From Hortaea werneckii (lineage: Eukaryota; Ascomycota; Dothideomycetes; Mycosphaerellales; Teratosphaeriaceae): DNA of 64,000 nt. The position numbers were made by a program, and so were the translations under genes. The notes beneath the pieces were generated by a model, which made no database searches, was not told the DNA's origin, and saw only the letters and a program-made list of their open reading frames with translations. The stretch is taken from positions 186,001-250,000 of the forward strand of contig JBAOKB010000174.1 in the NCBI GenBank assembly GCA_037044905.1, in the 5' to 3' direction. Shown here piece after piece: positions 1 through 10,549 of the stretch (its first letter is position 1; each line of letters starts with the position of its first letter).

Positions 1-1678
1 CCGACCGTCTCCTCCTCGATGACCTGGCCGCCCTGCTGCGCTGCCTCCTTTTGCGCTTCGGCGTAGGCTGCCTTGTCCGACTTCTTCTTCGCCGTGCGTG
101 CAGCCACAAGGTCGTAGTATTCGTCGTCGTTGTCGGCTTCAGTGCGGATTTGGCGGGCCTGTTGAGCGTCCTCTTCGTCGCTCGAGCCACCGAGGTCTGC
201 ACCAGCGTCCGTGTCGCATCGGCCGCGCTTCTCTGCTTCGGCATTGAGCCGTTCTTGACGGTCCCGGAGACGTTCGCGGTAAGGCACGTCTTCGTCGCCT
301 CCGGCATTGCGGCCAGAAGCGCCGCGCTTGTTGGCCTTTGTGCGATTTGAGACGTGTAGAAGCGTAAGCTCTTCTTGCGCTTTGCCTTCTCCTCGGCCTC
401 CTTGGCCGTGAGAGGCGCTTCTTCGCCCAGGTCTGAGTCCTCGTCCCCTGCGTGTGCCGTGGCTTGCTTGGCCTTCTTAGACTTGCGCTGGGCGTCAGGA
501 GCGACCAGAGCATCAAGATCTCCGAAATCTGCCTCAGTCTTTGCCAGACGTTCCCTTCTCCTAGCATCGGCAGCGGACTGTGCGGCTTCTGCGTGTCTCT
601 CTGCGCGGCTCTTTGGAGGCTGCTGTTTCTGCTGCTTCTGGTCCTTTCCAGACCGCTTCTCGCTCTTCGACATGCCGTTCATTTGTCCAGTCGACTCCTG
701 AGCGATCTCGGCTTGCTCTTCCTCAATCGACCTGTCACCAGGCAGCCGAGCGACCCTGTGCCAAAGCTCTCTACATTGAACCAAAGTGTCCATGACCGGG
801 TGATCTCGTAGCTGCACCGCATTCATTGCCGTCACATTCTCTTTCGCGCTGTAGGCTGGAGACGTCAACATCGAAAAATACATGGTGAGAGCACCAACGT
901 ATGCCGATGCTGCACGATACTTTGTCCTCGTGTTCGGCATCTCTCCCTTAGCAAATTCGACCTCTTTCGCAAGACCCGCGTGCACGTCCTTGAGTTGCAG
1001 AAGCTCCCGGCTTAATGGCTCAAATTCCGGATATCGCGTCTTGAGCAGCTTCAACCTTTCGGCAGGGCCCATGTCCTCCGTTACCTGGAGTTGAGGAAGG
1101 CGTTCTGTTACTACATCATCGTCTTTCTCTGCCACTTCCTTGCCTTCATCTTGCCACTCAGATTCGTCGAAACCATAGTCTGCAGCATTCATGCTCTGCA
1201 GCTGCTTCCGTTGCAATCGCAAAGCTTCTTGCTCCTCTTCCAAAGCCTGCTCTTCCGTTTCGATCTCGTCTGCGCCGTAGAGGTCCGCTTTGGAAGTACC
1301 CCAGCCCATCTCCTCTTCTTCGTCATCCTCGTCTCCATCACCATCGCCGTCTTCAGACGCAGACTCAGCGCCGCGTCGTTGCTTGAGGCTGCCATCGTTC
1401 GCGCCGTCGATCTCGTCCTCGTCCTCATCTTCTGGCTCGGAGTAGTCGAGCACCTCTTCGTCCGAAGGCTGCAGAAACTCTTCCTGCTCCTGCACCTTTC
1501 GTCTACGCTTCGAATCGGGCTGCTCGCCAAGCAGGACTTGGTCTCGCTGGAGATGGAAATCGTCGTCGCTGTCGGCCACATCCTCGTAGTTTCTAATGCG
1601 TTTCCGAGACGCGCCTACGTCCATATTAGGACCCTTAGGCTCTTCAGTCGCCTTTCCCGTCCTCTTCCGCTTCGCCAT
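1..1678 (-). CDS. UTP3: UTP3/SAS10 U3 processome protein, 3' end outside window
   Basis: Small-subunit processome factor of the Sas10/Utp3 family, acting in the nucleolus on 18S pre-rRNA. The start is the ATG at 1678 (protein begins MAKRKRTGKA). The N-terminal third is acidic, followed by a helical Sas10/Utp3-like region. The C-terminal Sas10 domain is recognisable from KSLRFYTSQIAQ and then DVPYRERLRDRQERL. The two parts of this domain lie in different frames. The join at 337-339 (TTT on the plus strand) needs one more T for the conserved reading to continue, after which the frame is open to position 1. The real stop lies outside the window. Because the family is essential, I infer a sequence error rather than a dead gene. 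The identification rests on remembered family features, not a search. Confidence 0.85.
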   Translation of the reverse strand, partial: MAKRKRTGKATEEPKGPNMDVGASRKRIRNYEDVADSDDDFHLQRDQVLLGEQPDSKRRRKVQEQEEFLQPSDEEVLDYSEPEDEDEDEIDGANDGSLKQRRGAESASEDGDGDGDEDDEEEEMGWGTSKADLYGADEIETEEQALEEEQEALRLQRKQLQSMNAADYGFDESEWQDEGKEVAEKDDDVVTERLPQLQVTEDMGPAERLKLLKTRYPEFEPLSRELLQLKDVHAGLAKEVEFAKGEMPNTRTKYRAASAYVGALTMYFSMLTSPAYSAKENVTAMNAVQLRDHPVMDTLVQCRELWHRVARLPGDRSIEEEQAEIAQESTGQMNGMSKSEKRSGKDQKQQKQQPPKSRAERHAEAAQSAADARRRERLAKTEADFGDLDALVAPDAQRKSKKAKQATAHAGDEDSDLGEEAPLTAKEAEEKAKRKKSLRFYTSQIAQRPTSAALLAAMPEATKTCLTANVSGTVKNGSMPKQRSAADATRTLVQTSVARATKRTLNRPAKSALKPTTTTNTTTLWLHARRRRSRTRQPTPKRKRRQRSRAARSSRRRRS

Positions 1679-2232
1679 CGTGTGCTAGTTTCGGGCTGTA
1701 AAATATTTAAAGTGTTGAAGCTCAAATGCGCAGTACGCTTCCTGAACTTTTCTTCGACAGTGGTATCGATTAGGGCTGTTCGGCAGAAGCCGAGGGTCTA
1801 GCACCACATGAATCGACAAAATCTCATACGCATCGCCAACCGAAAAGATACACTGGCATTTCTCGCTGGCCGTAGACTCGCCGAAAAGAAATTGTCTGTT
1901 TCCAACAAACAATTGGCTTCTCACATGCTCATTCAAACTCTCTATCACTTGGTATAATTATACAAGCGCTCTGAAGAGCCAGCACCTTTCCCGCCTTCGG
2001 ATCAAATCCGACTACTCAGACTAACCGCAAGAATGTTGGAAACTACGACACCAGTCAATCAAATTCAGGCATTTCAGAGCTATTGTATTTCTCCAGAGAT
2101 AACAGAGCTTTATATTGTATACGAAAATCTCTGCTCTACTTAAAAAAAAAAAAAAGATCCCATCTTTCAGGTGATCATGGCTCATAGACTCGTTAAAAGA
2201 AAATGACCGGCGACTGGCCAGCCCAAAGTGGT
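1679..2232. other. Intergenic, UTP3 promoter side and MFS 3' side
   Basis: No supported gene. It holds the upstream region of UTP3 and the 3' flank of the MFS gene. A 13-base A run lies near 2143-2155. The short ORFs here have no recognisable content. Confidence 0.6.
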
Positions 2233-4078
2233 CTACATGCTCTGCTTGCCGAGCACGTGGTTTGGCAAGATTGCCGTGGTTAGGACACAACCCAGAGTGA
2301 TGCCACCTGCTAGATATAGCACCTTCTGGTAGTCCGATACTTCCGCATCGCGAGTGCTGGGCAGAAGCTGTTGCGCAGTAAGAGGCGCAATGATACCGAA
2401 TAGCCGCCCCCAGAATGAAGCCACGCCGCAAGCCGTGCCACGGATAGGAGCCGGGAAGACCTCCGGTGTCCAGCCGTAGAGCACAGCATTGAACATACTC
2501 TGGAAGAAGTACTCCATAAAGTTCAGCCCTACGTTACTGGCTTGACCATTGACAACGGAGAAGATGAAGATCGAGACGCCCATCAATCCGGAGGAGACTG
2601 TCATTGCGATCTTGCGCCCGAATGTCGGAATTGCGTACATCATGGAACCGAGTACGACGCCAACGAGTCCAGGTGTGTATATTGCAAAGTAGGTGCGGTA
2701 GGTGTACTCGAGCGAAAGGTTCAGCTGGGAATTCTTGAGAGCGACAATTCGTGGCAAGAAGGTACCCGCAAGTGTAAAGCCCCAGAAATCCTGGTGAAAG
2801 GTCAGCGACACTGTGGACGAATGCATGAAGCTTCATGATGTACATACCATGATGTACGTCAACCAAACCAAGATGGTGAGGTACGCCATCTGCCAGCCAT
2901 TGAAAAGCAAACGGTACCTCGCAAGCTCAATCATAACCTTGTCCGTCAGTGAAGCTTTCTTTTGCGTTGCACCCGCCCCTATCAGCTGCGTTGCGCTGGT
3001 TTGTGAGTCTTCTTCGCCTGTGAGTGCCTCAAAGTCTGCTTTAGTCACGCCACAAGGTCGCTTGTTGACCTTGGCAATATGCTCGAGCACGGCGATCCCT
3101 TGTCATCTTGTCCGCGGTAGACAAGATACTTTGGACTTTCCTGGAAATTGAACATGAAGAATCGCAAGCCAAAGATGCCTAACGAAATGGCACCGAGCGT
3201 GAAGAGCGTGTACCTCCATCCCATATTGCTGTCCCTTGTACAGCAAGGCTCGCCAGGATCGGCCTGGTTGCATGATGGGAGAGGATTGTCGGCTGTGAAG
3301 TTCGGCTCGCAGCTGTACCTCGGAATAAAACCATAGGCAATGGCTACTGTGATTGTCACACCGAGAGGCTGGAAGATGGACAACAGTGCCAGCAAGAAAC
3401 GCTTGCTTTGCGGGATGAACTCCAAGCAGATCGTCGTGTCGATGGGTATGTTGCCGCCTACGCCGAAGCCGTTGAAAGCGGTAACAACCAGGAATGCAGT
3501 GTAGGAATTGCAGCCGCCCAAGGCGAGACCGAACGCTCCAGCAAAGAGACAGGTAAAGTTGAAAGCCCAGCGTCGGCCTATAATATCAACCAGCACGCCC
3601 CATACGAAGGCGCCTGCTGTCAAGCCCGAAGAAAACGCGACCTGTCACATGATCAGCACAATGCTCTGGGACAACTGGGCAAGGCACCTGTGATAGCCAG
3701 AGTACCAACCGAAATGTTGCCCGACTGGTCAGCCGGGAAGCCCAACTCCTGCTCCAGGGGCGAGAGCACGAGACCGAATGCTTGCGCCCAGAGGAGGTCG
3801 AGCAAATACCCAAACCCGCACAGGAACCAGATGTACCATTGGTACCTGCCCATGCCGTTGCTGTCGATCTCGTGGTTGATGAGGACGCATTTCTTCTCGT
3901 AGAGCGTCAAGCCTTCGAACTCGGCGGGGTCAATGCTCGCCACCAGGTTGGCCGTGGTGGGCTCATCGTTGCGGCTAGACACCTGGTCCAGGCCGTCGTG
4001 GTTGTCGTCGCTCTTTTCCATCCTCGGCGACTGATTCTCTCGTACCCTTGATAGTAAAGGTACGCTCGACTCGGCCAT
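2233..4078 (-). CDS. Major facilitator superfamily transporter (SV2/sugar-like)
   Basis: Twelve-helix membrane transporter of about 573 residues, with a three-exon model 4078-3710, 3641-2848 and 2790-2233. The introns at 3642-3709 (68 nt) and 2791-2847 (57 nt; GTATGT, CTGAC branch, CAG) both keep phase 0. The start is the ATG at 4078 (MAESSVPLLS). The N-terminal tail is cytosolic and acidic. MFS motif A is visible as GVLVDIIGRRWAF, and the C-terminal half carries GWTPEVFPAPIRGTACG. In exon 2 the reading KYLVYRGQDDKG..AVLEHIAK needs one extra base at the CCC of 3097-3099. With it, exon 2 is an exact number of codons. The substrate is unknown; the general look is of the sugar, organic-ion and SV2-like MFS branch. 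Confidence 0.85.
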
Positions 4079-5144
4079 TCCTTGGTGGCGAAAGGGCAAG
4101 AAAAGGATGTGTGGTGTCGTGCGGAATGCAATCCTTATCTGGATCCACCTGGGCAGTCACTTCCGGCGGTTGTTTGCATGGCAGGTGCAAGTAGTGCAGG
4201 GTCGCTTCTGTCCTCCCTCACACCTCACATGCCAGAGCTGCTGGCCGGCCAATAAACGTCACGACTCGGAGATCTACACCACGATAGACTTCCGCCTAGT
4301 CCGGATTGGGACGCCACGAACGGCACATCTTGCTCGACCCTGTGTATAGAGCGGTATAACACGCCGCACTGCTGCAGCATTCGCTCTCGCGACCGTCCAT
4401 GTCATTGCGCTGCTACCTACTCTTTTTCACCGCCGTGGTAGTCGCCCAGTCATCGTGGCGTACATCTTCACAGATCTCACTCTCGCTGATGAAAGTGGAT
4501 CCGGATCTCATCGCAACGTCCGTGCTTGCGGGAGTCTATCTGAACGCCAAGATCGTCACAGCTGGTGGCCGGAACGCAAGACGCGAAGGATGCACTAGGT
4601 CTTGTGCGAACAGAGAGTTCAACACGTGCCAGCGAAAACCATATCATCAGAGATTATTTCGCGCTCAACGTGGATTCGCTCTGGTACTAACCGACTTGAT
4701 GGACGCCAGAATGCTCGAAGAAGCAGACAATCCGGTGGGTGGCAAAGGGCGGGCAGAACTGGCTTTATTGACTATAATCCCAAGACATATTCACTCTTCA
4801 ACACCAATGTCCGACTCCGCCCTGCAGGATCACTCCCAAGTTACGTTTCATCCAGGAAACCCTCAAGCGTAACGCCATCAGTGTTCGGGACTCGGCATAC
4901 ACAGGGAAGATTTTTATCCAGTGTGCTCACGATGACATGATGGTCGATGTTTCGGCGGATCCTCATCTCCATATTCAATTTCTTCAGACAAATTCAACCC
5001 CTTCAGACAACTTGGACACACACTAGATTACCATGGCCGTCACGCTTCGATGATACGATGCCGCGCTGCAGCTCAGACAGTCATTATGGTGCTGGGAACC
5101 GGGAGACATCAGCGGCTTAAAGTACAGCCCAGAAGAAGCCTCCT
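4079..5144. other. Intergenic region with no confident gene
   Basis: Upstream region of the MFS gene and downstream flank of the caspase-like locus. Apart from the weak ORF at 4399-4872 I see no domain, RNA gene or repeat. Confidence 0.5.
4399..4872 (+). CDS. Possible small secreted protein (weak)
   Basis: A 157-codon ORF starting MSLRCYLLFFTAVVVAQSS. The first 19 residues look like a signal peptide: a basic residue, a hydrophobic core and small residues at the end. The rest has a few cysteines (EGCTRSCANREFNTC) but no family I recognise, and other frames overlapping it are also open in stretches. It could be chance, or the first exon of a small secreted protein. Confidence 0.2.
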   Translation: MSLRCYLLFFTAVVVAQSSWRTSSQISLSLMKVDPDLIATSVLAGVYLNAKIVTAGGRNARREGCTRSCANREFNTCQRKPYHQRLFRAQRGFALVLTDLMDARMLEEADNPVGGKGRAELALLTIIPRHIHSSTPMSDSALQDHSQVTFHPGNPQA

Positions 5145-6584
5145 TCATGTCTGCGGCGACTGATATGCGAATTCCGATCGTGATGGCGTCGAACGACCAC
5201 TTGAGGTGCATGGCGTCCGTGGCAAAAGACGCTCCTCTCTTGCAACCCGTTTCGCGGCTCGCTCACGATCCATTTCGGTCTCTAGAGCTGCTTTCCGCTT
5301 CTTCGACGTCCGCCACAAGCGCAACCATCTTTTGCCGTACAGAATGGTAATCGTACAATGTCTCAGCCAGATGGCGTTCAAGCTTGGTTGGTAGCCCATC
5401 CAGTCGATGGCCCGTATGTTCAATTTCGCATCCCTTGCAGCGACCGAGAGATGTTCTGCTAAGAGCTTGGTCGCCGGCTCCTGCAACATCTCGTCTGTTC
5501 TAAAGACGACGCGCAGGTCCAGGGTAGCGGTATTGCGAGGGTCCCGTGAGAGTATGTCGGCTGAACGAAATTTGTCATCAGAGCGGATGTGGTTAAGAGG
5601 TGCGAGAACAATGTGTCTCCTATTGCGTTTTCCATGTCGGGTGTAGACATGGGATGAGGTGTCTACTCTTCTTCTCATGATGACCTCGTTGAGGTCGTAA
5701 GTTGAGAAAGGCTGCCGGCGATGCTTTTCGAGCTCTTCTTAAAAGGCATCGATAAAATGCCTTGTGAAAGACATCTTCCCAGGCGGGTACGCCGTCGTGG
5801 CGCGGCCGCTGGCTGCAAGAACCTCATGAGTATTCGCACGGTCGTGAGCGCCTTTCTGGATGATATGGGCTGCCTCGCAGCAGTCCAAAATGGTAAGAAC
5901 GTCGGCATCGACATCGTCTAGTTGTCTCTCTGCCTTGTTCCAGCTGGCTTGCGGATCGTGTGCTCTGATTTTGTCTGCGAACGTTATGTTGCGGGTCCTT
6001 GTGTACTCGTCAGCCATGTCAGATCTTTTGCTACTGAAGAGAGGTGCTAGCAGACGCAGAGACTATCAATTCATTCTCGCCACGTCCACCACCATGTCCT
6101 GAATAGTAAACGATTAGGAGATGACTGTGAGAGGGACCATCATGCTCAAGGATCAGATTGTTAATTGCCCAATTTAGCTGCGCTTGAGGCTTTGAATCGA
6201 TGTTGAGAACGACGACACGAGAACTGAAATTGAAATCGTCCCGGAAAAATCGATCAAGTTCGGCGACCTTTCGCTAGTCAGCAACGAGTAAATTCTCTCT
6301 TAAGGCATTTTGACTTGACTTACTTCGTCTGCACAGTGCAGTTCCTTGTCCAATTCATCCGCCCAATGGATGATTACAGCGGCAACGTGTGAGTACCTAT
6401 CCGCAATCTTAAACTGGTGGCACATCTCTCGTCTCCAGACAGATTCCATGCGTGAGCTTTCTCCCTCTAGAGTTCCTGCAGGCTCGGCTATTGGGTACCG
6501 ATAGGAGGCTGTCCCACCGACGTCCGCATCCTTATTGGCTTCCAGATGCAGGTGTCCGAACACTTCGTAATCGTTTGCTGCCAT
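5145..6584 (-). pseudogene. Caspase-like (peptidase C14-type) protein, broken
   Basis: Fungal caspase-like family. The start ATG at 6584 reads MAANDYEVFGHLHLEANKD. Exon 1 ends at 6324, followed by a 50-nt intron (6274-6323, GTAAGT..GCTGACTAG). Exon 2 carries RDDFNFSSRVVVLN and the catalytic-histidine motif VYYSGHG near 6090-6110. The catalytic-cysteine motif TILDCCEAAH lies near 5870-5895, followed by SFTRHFIDAF. Two lesions are seen. The frame changes between GHG and the Cys motif, near 6030-6045; one extra base, or a very short 43-nt intron at 6038-6080, would explain it. In addition, an in-frame TAA at 5739-5741 is followed by family-like sequence in the same frame (EELEKHRRQPFSTYDLN) down to 5145. 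The nonsense codon cannot be removed by splicing that I can see. It lies 2 kb from the transposon block. Confidence 0.7.
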
Positions 6585-7047
6585 GGTGGTACAAGAGATC
6601 GATTGTTTGTCAAATGAATGAGAGCCAGGTGAGCAACAAAGACAAGCCGTCCGGCTTTCTGTTAATCCTAGAAACTCTTCGAAAGATGTCTTGCCTTCCA
6701 GCTGGGCACCTGGCTTTGTAGGGTGGCATTGCTCGCTACGCGCAAGGCTGAAGTCGGTTGGTTTGATTGTGGCTGCAAGCTAAAAGGGCCTACCCACCAA
6801 TCAATAGACTGGATTTTTAGAGATGTATGCACACTGCATGTAACAATCGTGCCGCGCTTTCAGCGATCACATTGCCTTAATGACAGACAGGCTTGCCTTG
6901 CAGTAAGATCCCTGCGGTTGCCTAACAATGCGTTTAAGCAGCTGCTTGCCGCTAGAAAGCGACAAACAATGATCTGTATAGCCATAAAGACCAATTGCCG
7001 ACCAAATTCTCTAGTGTTCTACCGACAGAATAATCATCACTTTGAAC
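6585..7047. other. Intergenic, nothing recognised
   Basis: Short overlapping ORFs only. This is probably the divergent promoter region of the caspase-like locus and the small gene that follows. Confidence 0.5.
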
Positions 7048-7490
7048 ATGAGTCTAAATAGCCATAATGAGATCCCCGCCATGGGAGATAACGTGTCTTC
7101 TTAACCTCGCAGTACTACGGAAGACACGCAGGAAACTCAAGATGAGCCCCTAGAGTGGCCTAAAGAAGTCTTTAAGTCGCTGAATGTTCCCACGCCAGGA
7201 TTGCAACAGATGAGGGTTAGTAATACGTCCTTACAGAGAAGCAATTAGATTCCGTCTACTAATTTCAGCAGGCTCCGGCAAAGCTTGCGGATGACGATAA
7301 CGTGAAAGTTAAGATCAGGAATCCAATTACGGGCAGGATAGAAGAGAAGACGTGCAAGGTCTATTCCTCCCACCAGCACGCCGACGGGAGCTGGACATAC
7401 CGGCTCTACAACGGACCGGGGACGCCTTTCGTGAAGAAGTGGGAGGAGAGCGAGTATTTTGAGGAGGCGAGGCTGAAGAAAGTCGTTTGA
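7048..7490 (+). pseudogene. Small two-exon hypothetical gene with internal stop
   Basis: The second exon (7269-7490) gives 74 clean codons with a folded-protein look (KVKIRNPITGRIEEK, then SSHQHADGSWTYRLYNG). It is joined by a good intron (7216-7268, GTTAGT..CTAATTTCAG) to an upstream exon reading TQDEPLEWPKEVFKSLNVP. In the only matching frame the upstream exon runs from ATG 7048 through a TAA at codon 19 (7102-7104). A CAA codon changed to TAA would produce this, which fits CpA mutation near the transposons, but a different first exon is possible. No family recognised; the basic C-terminal half resembles a small SH3- or Tudor-like fold only loosely. Confidence 0.4.
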
Positions 7491-7826
7491 TGCAGGCATG
7501 CAGGCGCGTGCTCAGCTGCGCCAGCTATCATGCACCGCTGCGCCTCCACCAATGATCAGCTGCAGCTGCAGCGTTCCGTGTAGCTTTAGCAAATCAACTT
7601 GTTGACCGGGCATGTACAAAGTAGGACGTATGCAGTTGCGAGACCGACTTCCAGATGCTGTAGCCGCCATGACAGTTGTACTGCCCCGAATCGCTGAGCC
7701 TCGTGAGGCATCGTCGAGGATGCCTTTAAAGAGCAACAGCAGCCTCCATTGTCAATGATGATATCCTCATTGCCATCTCGTTAACGGATTGCAAGTCATC
7801 TTCATGTATTTGCTTGAATCAGCAGA
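7491..7826. other. Intergenic, nothing recognised
   Basis: Between the small gene and the DUF6594 gene; presumably the promoter of the latter. No motif I can defend. Confidence 0.5.
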
Positions 7827-8619
7827 ATGTCTGATATCGAAAAGTCTCCAATCGACAGTCGAATGGGTAGCCTCAGCGCTGCAGGGACAAGCACAATCGC
7901 GTCCGGAACGACGTTGCTGAAAAAGGAAGTAGACCCTGAGAACGGACAGAATAACAACAAGCAAGGTGAGGATACTGAAGTGAATTCAGGTATAACACTG
8001 ATGCGTTTTAGTTTCGATCTTCCGTCGGCTCGTACGTGCGCTCAGGCTGCATTTGTGGCAGAGCTCATCGAGCGAGGACAGCTGAAAGTTGTACGATACT
8101 ATTACCCGGCCTCGTAATAACACTCTCGAACGACTAAGGGGAAGGCGATCGCTCTGATACTCGCGCAGTGGACCTCGAAAAAGATTGCCCTCAAGGATAC
8201 TCGCAAGTGGCGACCTTCCAGTGCAGCGATCCGAATTTCTTGCAGTACCGTGGATTCAAGTATCTCCATAGCCGGCTTCTGTCCCATATGCAGTATGAGA
8301 TACAGCAATTGGAGGACGAACTAGATCGTCTCGATGATTGGGACCGTATTCATGGAGATCGAGAGAAGAGACTGGTTTGCCTTGAAAACGACGTCCTGTA
8401 CCAGCGTTGCGACCAATTTCCAGAAGAATTTCAGCTTGAGTTCGAAAGACCGAGGCCGGAAGCGTTCGCCGAGTTGAAGCGAAAGTTGCTTGAGTATGGT
8501 AAGCTTTTCTAATGACATATAGTCACTACATTATTTGACACGCAGCGCCAGATGAGCTAGTGCTGAAGACGCGGGAAATAACTCTGTTGCAACGTCCATC
8601 CACAAAGGACTATCCTGTG
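7827..8619 (+). pseudogene. DUF6594 gene, 5' half (split by transposons)
   Basis: The N-terminal part is likely MSDIEKSPIDSRMGSLSAAG from 7827, then one or two poorly resolved introns, then the DUF6594 core from about 8169: CPQGYSQVATFQCSDPNFLQ, then YRGFKYLHSRLLSHMQYEI and a coiled-coil-like acidic stretch. An intron at 8499-8545 (GTAAGC..CGCAG) leads to PDELVLKTREITLLQRPSTK and DY, where homology stops at the transposon. The matching 3' half is at 18987-19573. DUF6594 proteins are fungal, with paired C-terminal membrane helices; their role is unknown. The reconstructed gene would be continuous across the insertion, so this copy was intact before the element arrived. Confidence 0.8.
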
Positions 8620-8645
8620 TAAAATTAGTACTGTCGCACCCCCGA
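8620..8645 (+). repeat. Left terminal inverted repeat of outer DNA transposon
   Basis: Matches the reverse complement of 18955-18980 at 24 of 26 positions (core ACTGTCGCACC). Both ends begin with TA, the usual Tc1/mariner target. It lies directly next to the break in the DUF6594 reading frame. Confidence 0.75.
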
Positions 8646-8818
8646 GTTCCCTGCACCTACCAGCTTTCGGTAAGAGCCTAGAACACCTCTTCGAGGCCGT
8701 ATAGTCGCTCTATGAAGCCTTTTTTTTAGCTAAAAACTGCTGTTTAGCTAATTTTAAGGTGTTGTTGTAGTTATTAAGCTTTAAGTACTACTTTAGCAGC
8801 TATAGTAGTAGCGACTAT

Positions 8819-9583
8819 AGTGCCTCGAGCTAATCTATACGTAACCGAGCTTGCGCGCTTCTACCTTAAGGAGACTAATAATAGCTGCTTAACTATCGCT
8901 TTAAGGCTTAGCTTTAGTCGAAAGACTATAGAGAGGTAGAGGCTTAATTTCGAGGTGTATAGTAAGGCCTATCTACCGGATTTCGCTACTCGTAGTCGGC
9001 CTAAAGCTCTTACCTATAAACAAGCTAGATAGATAATCGCGTACCTCGATAAGTGGCTACACGCCTATCTAGATAAGCTCGCACTAGCCGTGTTCGACCG
9101 CTTTAGTGTTTAGATTACTAGAATAATAGTTAGCAACTATCTAAGCTATTTTAGATAGACGAGGAAGGTAGCTAAAGCAAGGGCTTAAGCTTAAAGCCTA
9201 CCTCTACAAGCTTTGTAGTAAGAGAAGCGCTCTTACTAGCCTTAAGAGCGGCTAGTGTTTTGTAATAAGAGTGCTACTAATCTTAAGAGTAGCTAGCGGA
9301 AGTATACTTAGTCGCCTACTAGTTAAAATACCTCTTAAGAGCGTAGTACTAGTAAAGGTAATAGATACTCTATACTACTAGCTTTAACTATTAATAGATA
9401 TCTACTAAGGGCGACTCTAATCGTAAAGGGCTCTATTAAGAGGGACCTATATCTATACTAGCTGCAACATACTATGTTGCCTCTATTAGTTCCTAGATAT
9501 TATATCCTTATAATAGATAACTACGCAATATACTATAGGGACGACATTAGGCCGCTCTATAAAGCCTTCGGCGTGTAGCTAGA
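8819..9583 (+). pseudogene. Tc1/mariner transposase, N-terminal part
   Basis: Reading the plus strand through stops gives a helix-turn-helix region (TNNSCLTIALRLSFSRKTIE), a linker (FATRSRPKALTYKQAR), then the DDE domain. The first catalytic region reads RLVFCNKSATN where the family has a D-E-S core, so D and E have become N and K (G-to-A changes). The second region reads YYILIIDNYAIYYRDDIRPL and keeps its Asp. The frame stops at GV(stop)L, where the Gypsy LTR begins. More than ten TAG/TAA codons sit where Gln or Trp would be expected. It continues at 16387. Confidence 0.75.
9579..9583. repeat. Target site duplication CTAGA, left copy
   Basis: CTAGA lies immediately outside the left LTR and is repeated exactly at 16387-16391 outside the right LTR. 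It is a 5-bp duplication as made by Gypsy integrases. Confidence 0.9.
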
Positions 9584-9983
9584 TGTTGCGACCCTACGAA
9601 GTAGTGTCACGGGTTTAGAGCTCTTTGGAACAAATGTGTCAAGACAACTGGGTTGTGGGATAACTAATTGTGACAAGGCTGTTGGTTCTCTACCTAACAG
9701 TCGGATTGCAACATGAGTTGAACACACGAACTCCTAACGAGAAACGTGCCTGGTTATATACATAAGAGGTTCGTGTCTTCACGCGAGCATGGTGAGCATT
9801 TCTCGTCTTGCTCGCTAGCGTCCCCTCCTTTGAGGCGAGCATGGTGAGCATTTCTCGTCTTGCTCACTCACGTGACCTTCGGTTCGTAATTCTTCTGGAG
9901 ATGGCTCCGTTTAGCCATGTCCATCCCGTTAGCGTCCGTCTTATCTTGTCCAATCGCTCCGTCTGTCTCACGTGTTCGTAACA
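9584..9983 (-). repeat. LTR (3' LTR of the Gypsy element), 400 bp
   Basis: Begins TGTTGCGACC and ends CGTAACA in plus orientation. Identical to the other LTR except for five substitutions and one fewer copy of an internal 52-bp unit (two here, three in the other). All five differences are CA/TG versus TA. Confidence 0.93.
9790..9880. repeat. 52-bp tandem repeat inside the LTR (two copies)
   Basis: Unit starts GCGAGCATGGTGAGCATTTC. The first copy is complete and the last copy diverges at its end (GCTCACTCACGTG). The right LTR has one extra full unit, which explains the 400 versus 452 bp lengths. It may be an enhancer-like repeat, but that is only a guess. Confidence 0.85.
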
Positions 9984-9999
9984 CTATCCCCCTTCCATT
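9984..9999 (-). other. Polypurine tract of the Gypsy element
   Basis: On the minus strand AATGGAAGGGGGATAG directly abuts the 3' LTR, as expected for the plus-strand primer of reverse transcription. Confidence 0.75.
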
Positions 10000-10054
10000 C
10001 TAGCTTCGTCCCTAAAGCTTATAGTGTGGTCATCCCCACAACTTAGCCTTCGTC

Positions 10055-10549
10055 ATGGCTTCCCGATCTCATCAAGACCGCCTAAAAAAGGCCGCGACCA
10101 TCCTTTCCTTTCATTTCGAAAACCCTTGTCCTTGTGACCACTGCTGTGAAAGGAATAAGACTTGTTTCATTATGCCTTCCGGTGGAAAATGCGCCGAGTG
10201 CGAGCGCCGTGGTCGTCCTTGTGTTGTGTCTTCGTAGGAGGCCCTAGACCGAGCCAGTGACAACCTTTCCTCGAAGATTTTAGAGGATGAGAAAAAGGTG
10301 GAACAATTGTTGGACGAGTTGGATGAGGTTCGTCGTCGTCTAGTCCGTAACCGCAAGGTGCAAGAGCAGAACAATACTCGTTCGCAAGAGAAGTGGGATT
10401 GTTTGCTGCGCGAACTGGAGACTTCTAAGCAACCTGCTCAATTCCAGGACTTGGCTGCCGTGGATTTTGGTTTCCAGCTTCAGAACGAGCCTTCGCCTTT
10501 TACCTTTAACTTCCAGAATGGAAGCGCTTTAGGAGGTTCCGGCAGTTAA
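10055..10549 (+). pseudogene. Antisense accessory ORF in the Gypsy element, Cys-rich plus coiled coil
   Basis: Runs opposite to gag-pol, between the pol stop and the 3' LTR. From ATG 10055 it gives 164 codons interrupted once by TAG at 10235-10237; CAG is the likely original codon (CA to TA). N-terminal part: FENPCPCDHCCERNKTC, then GGKCAECERRGRPCVVSS, a Cys-rich cluster reminiscent of fungal zinc-binding domains. The second half is a charged coiled coil (EKKVEQLLDELDEVRRRLV), then a Gln/Phe-rich tail. It overlaps the pol 3' end (stop near 10506) by about 40 nt, tail to tail. Function unknown; possibly an extra retroelement protein. Confidence 0.6.
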
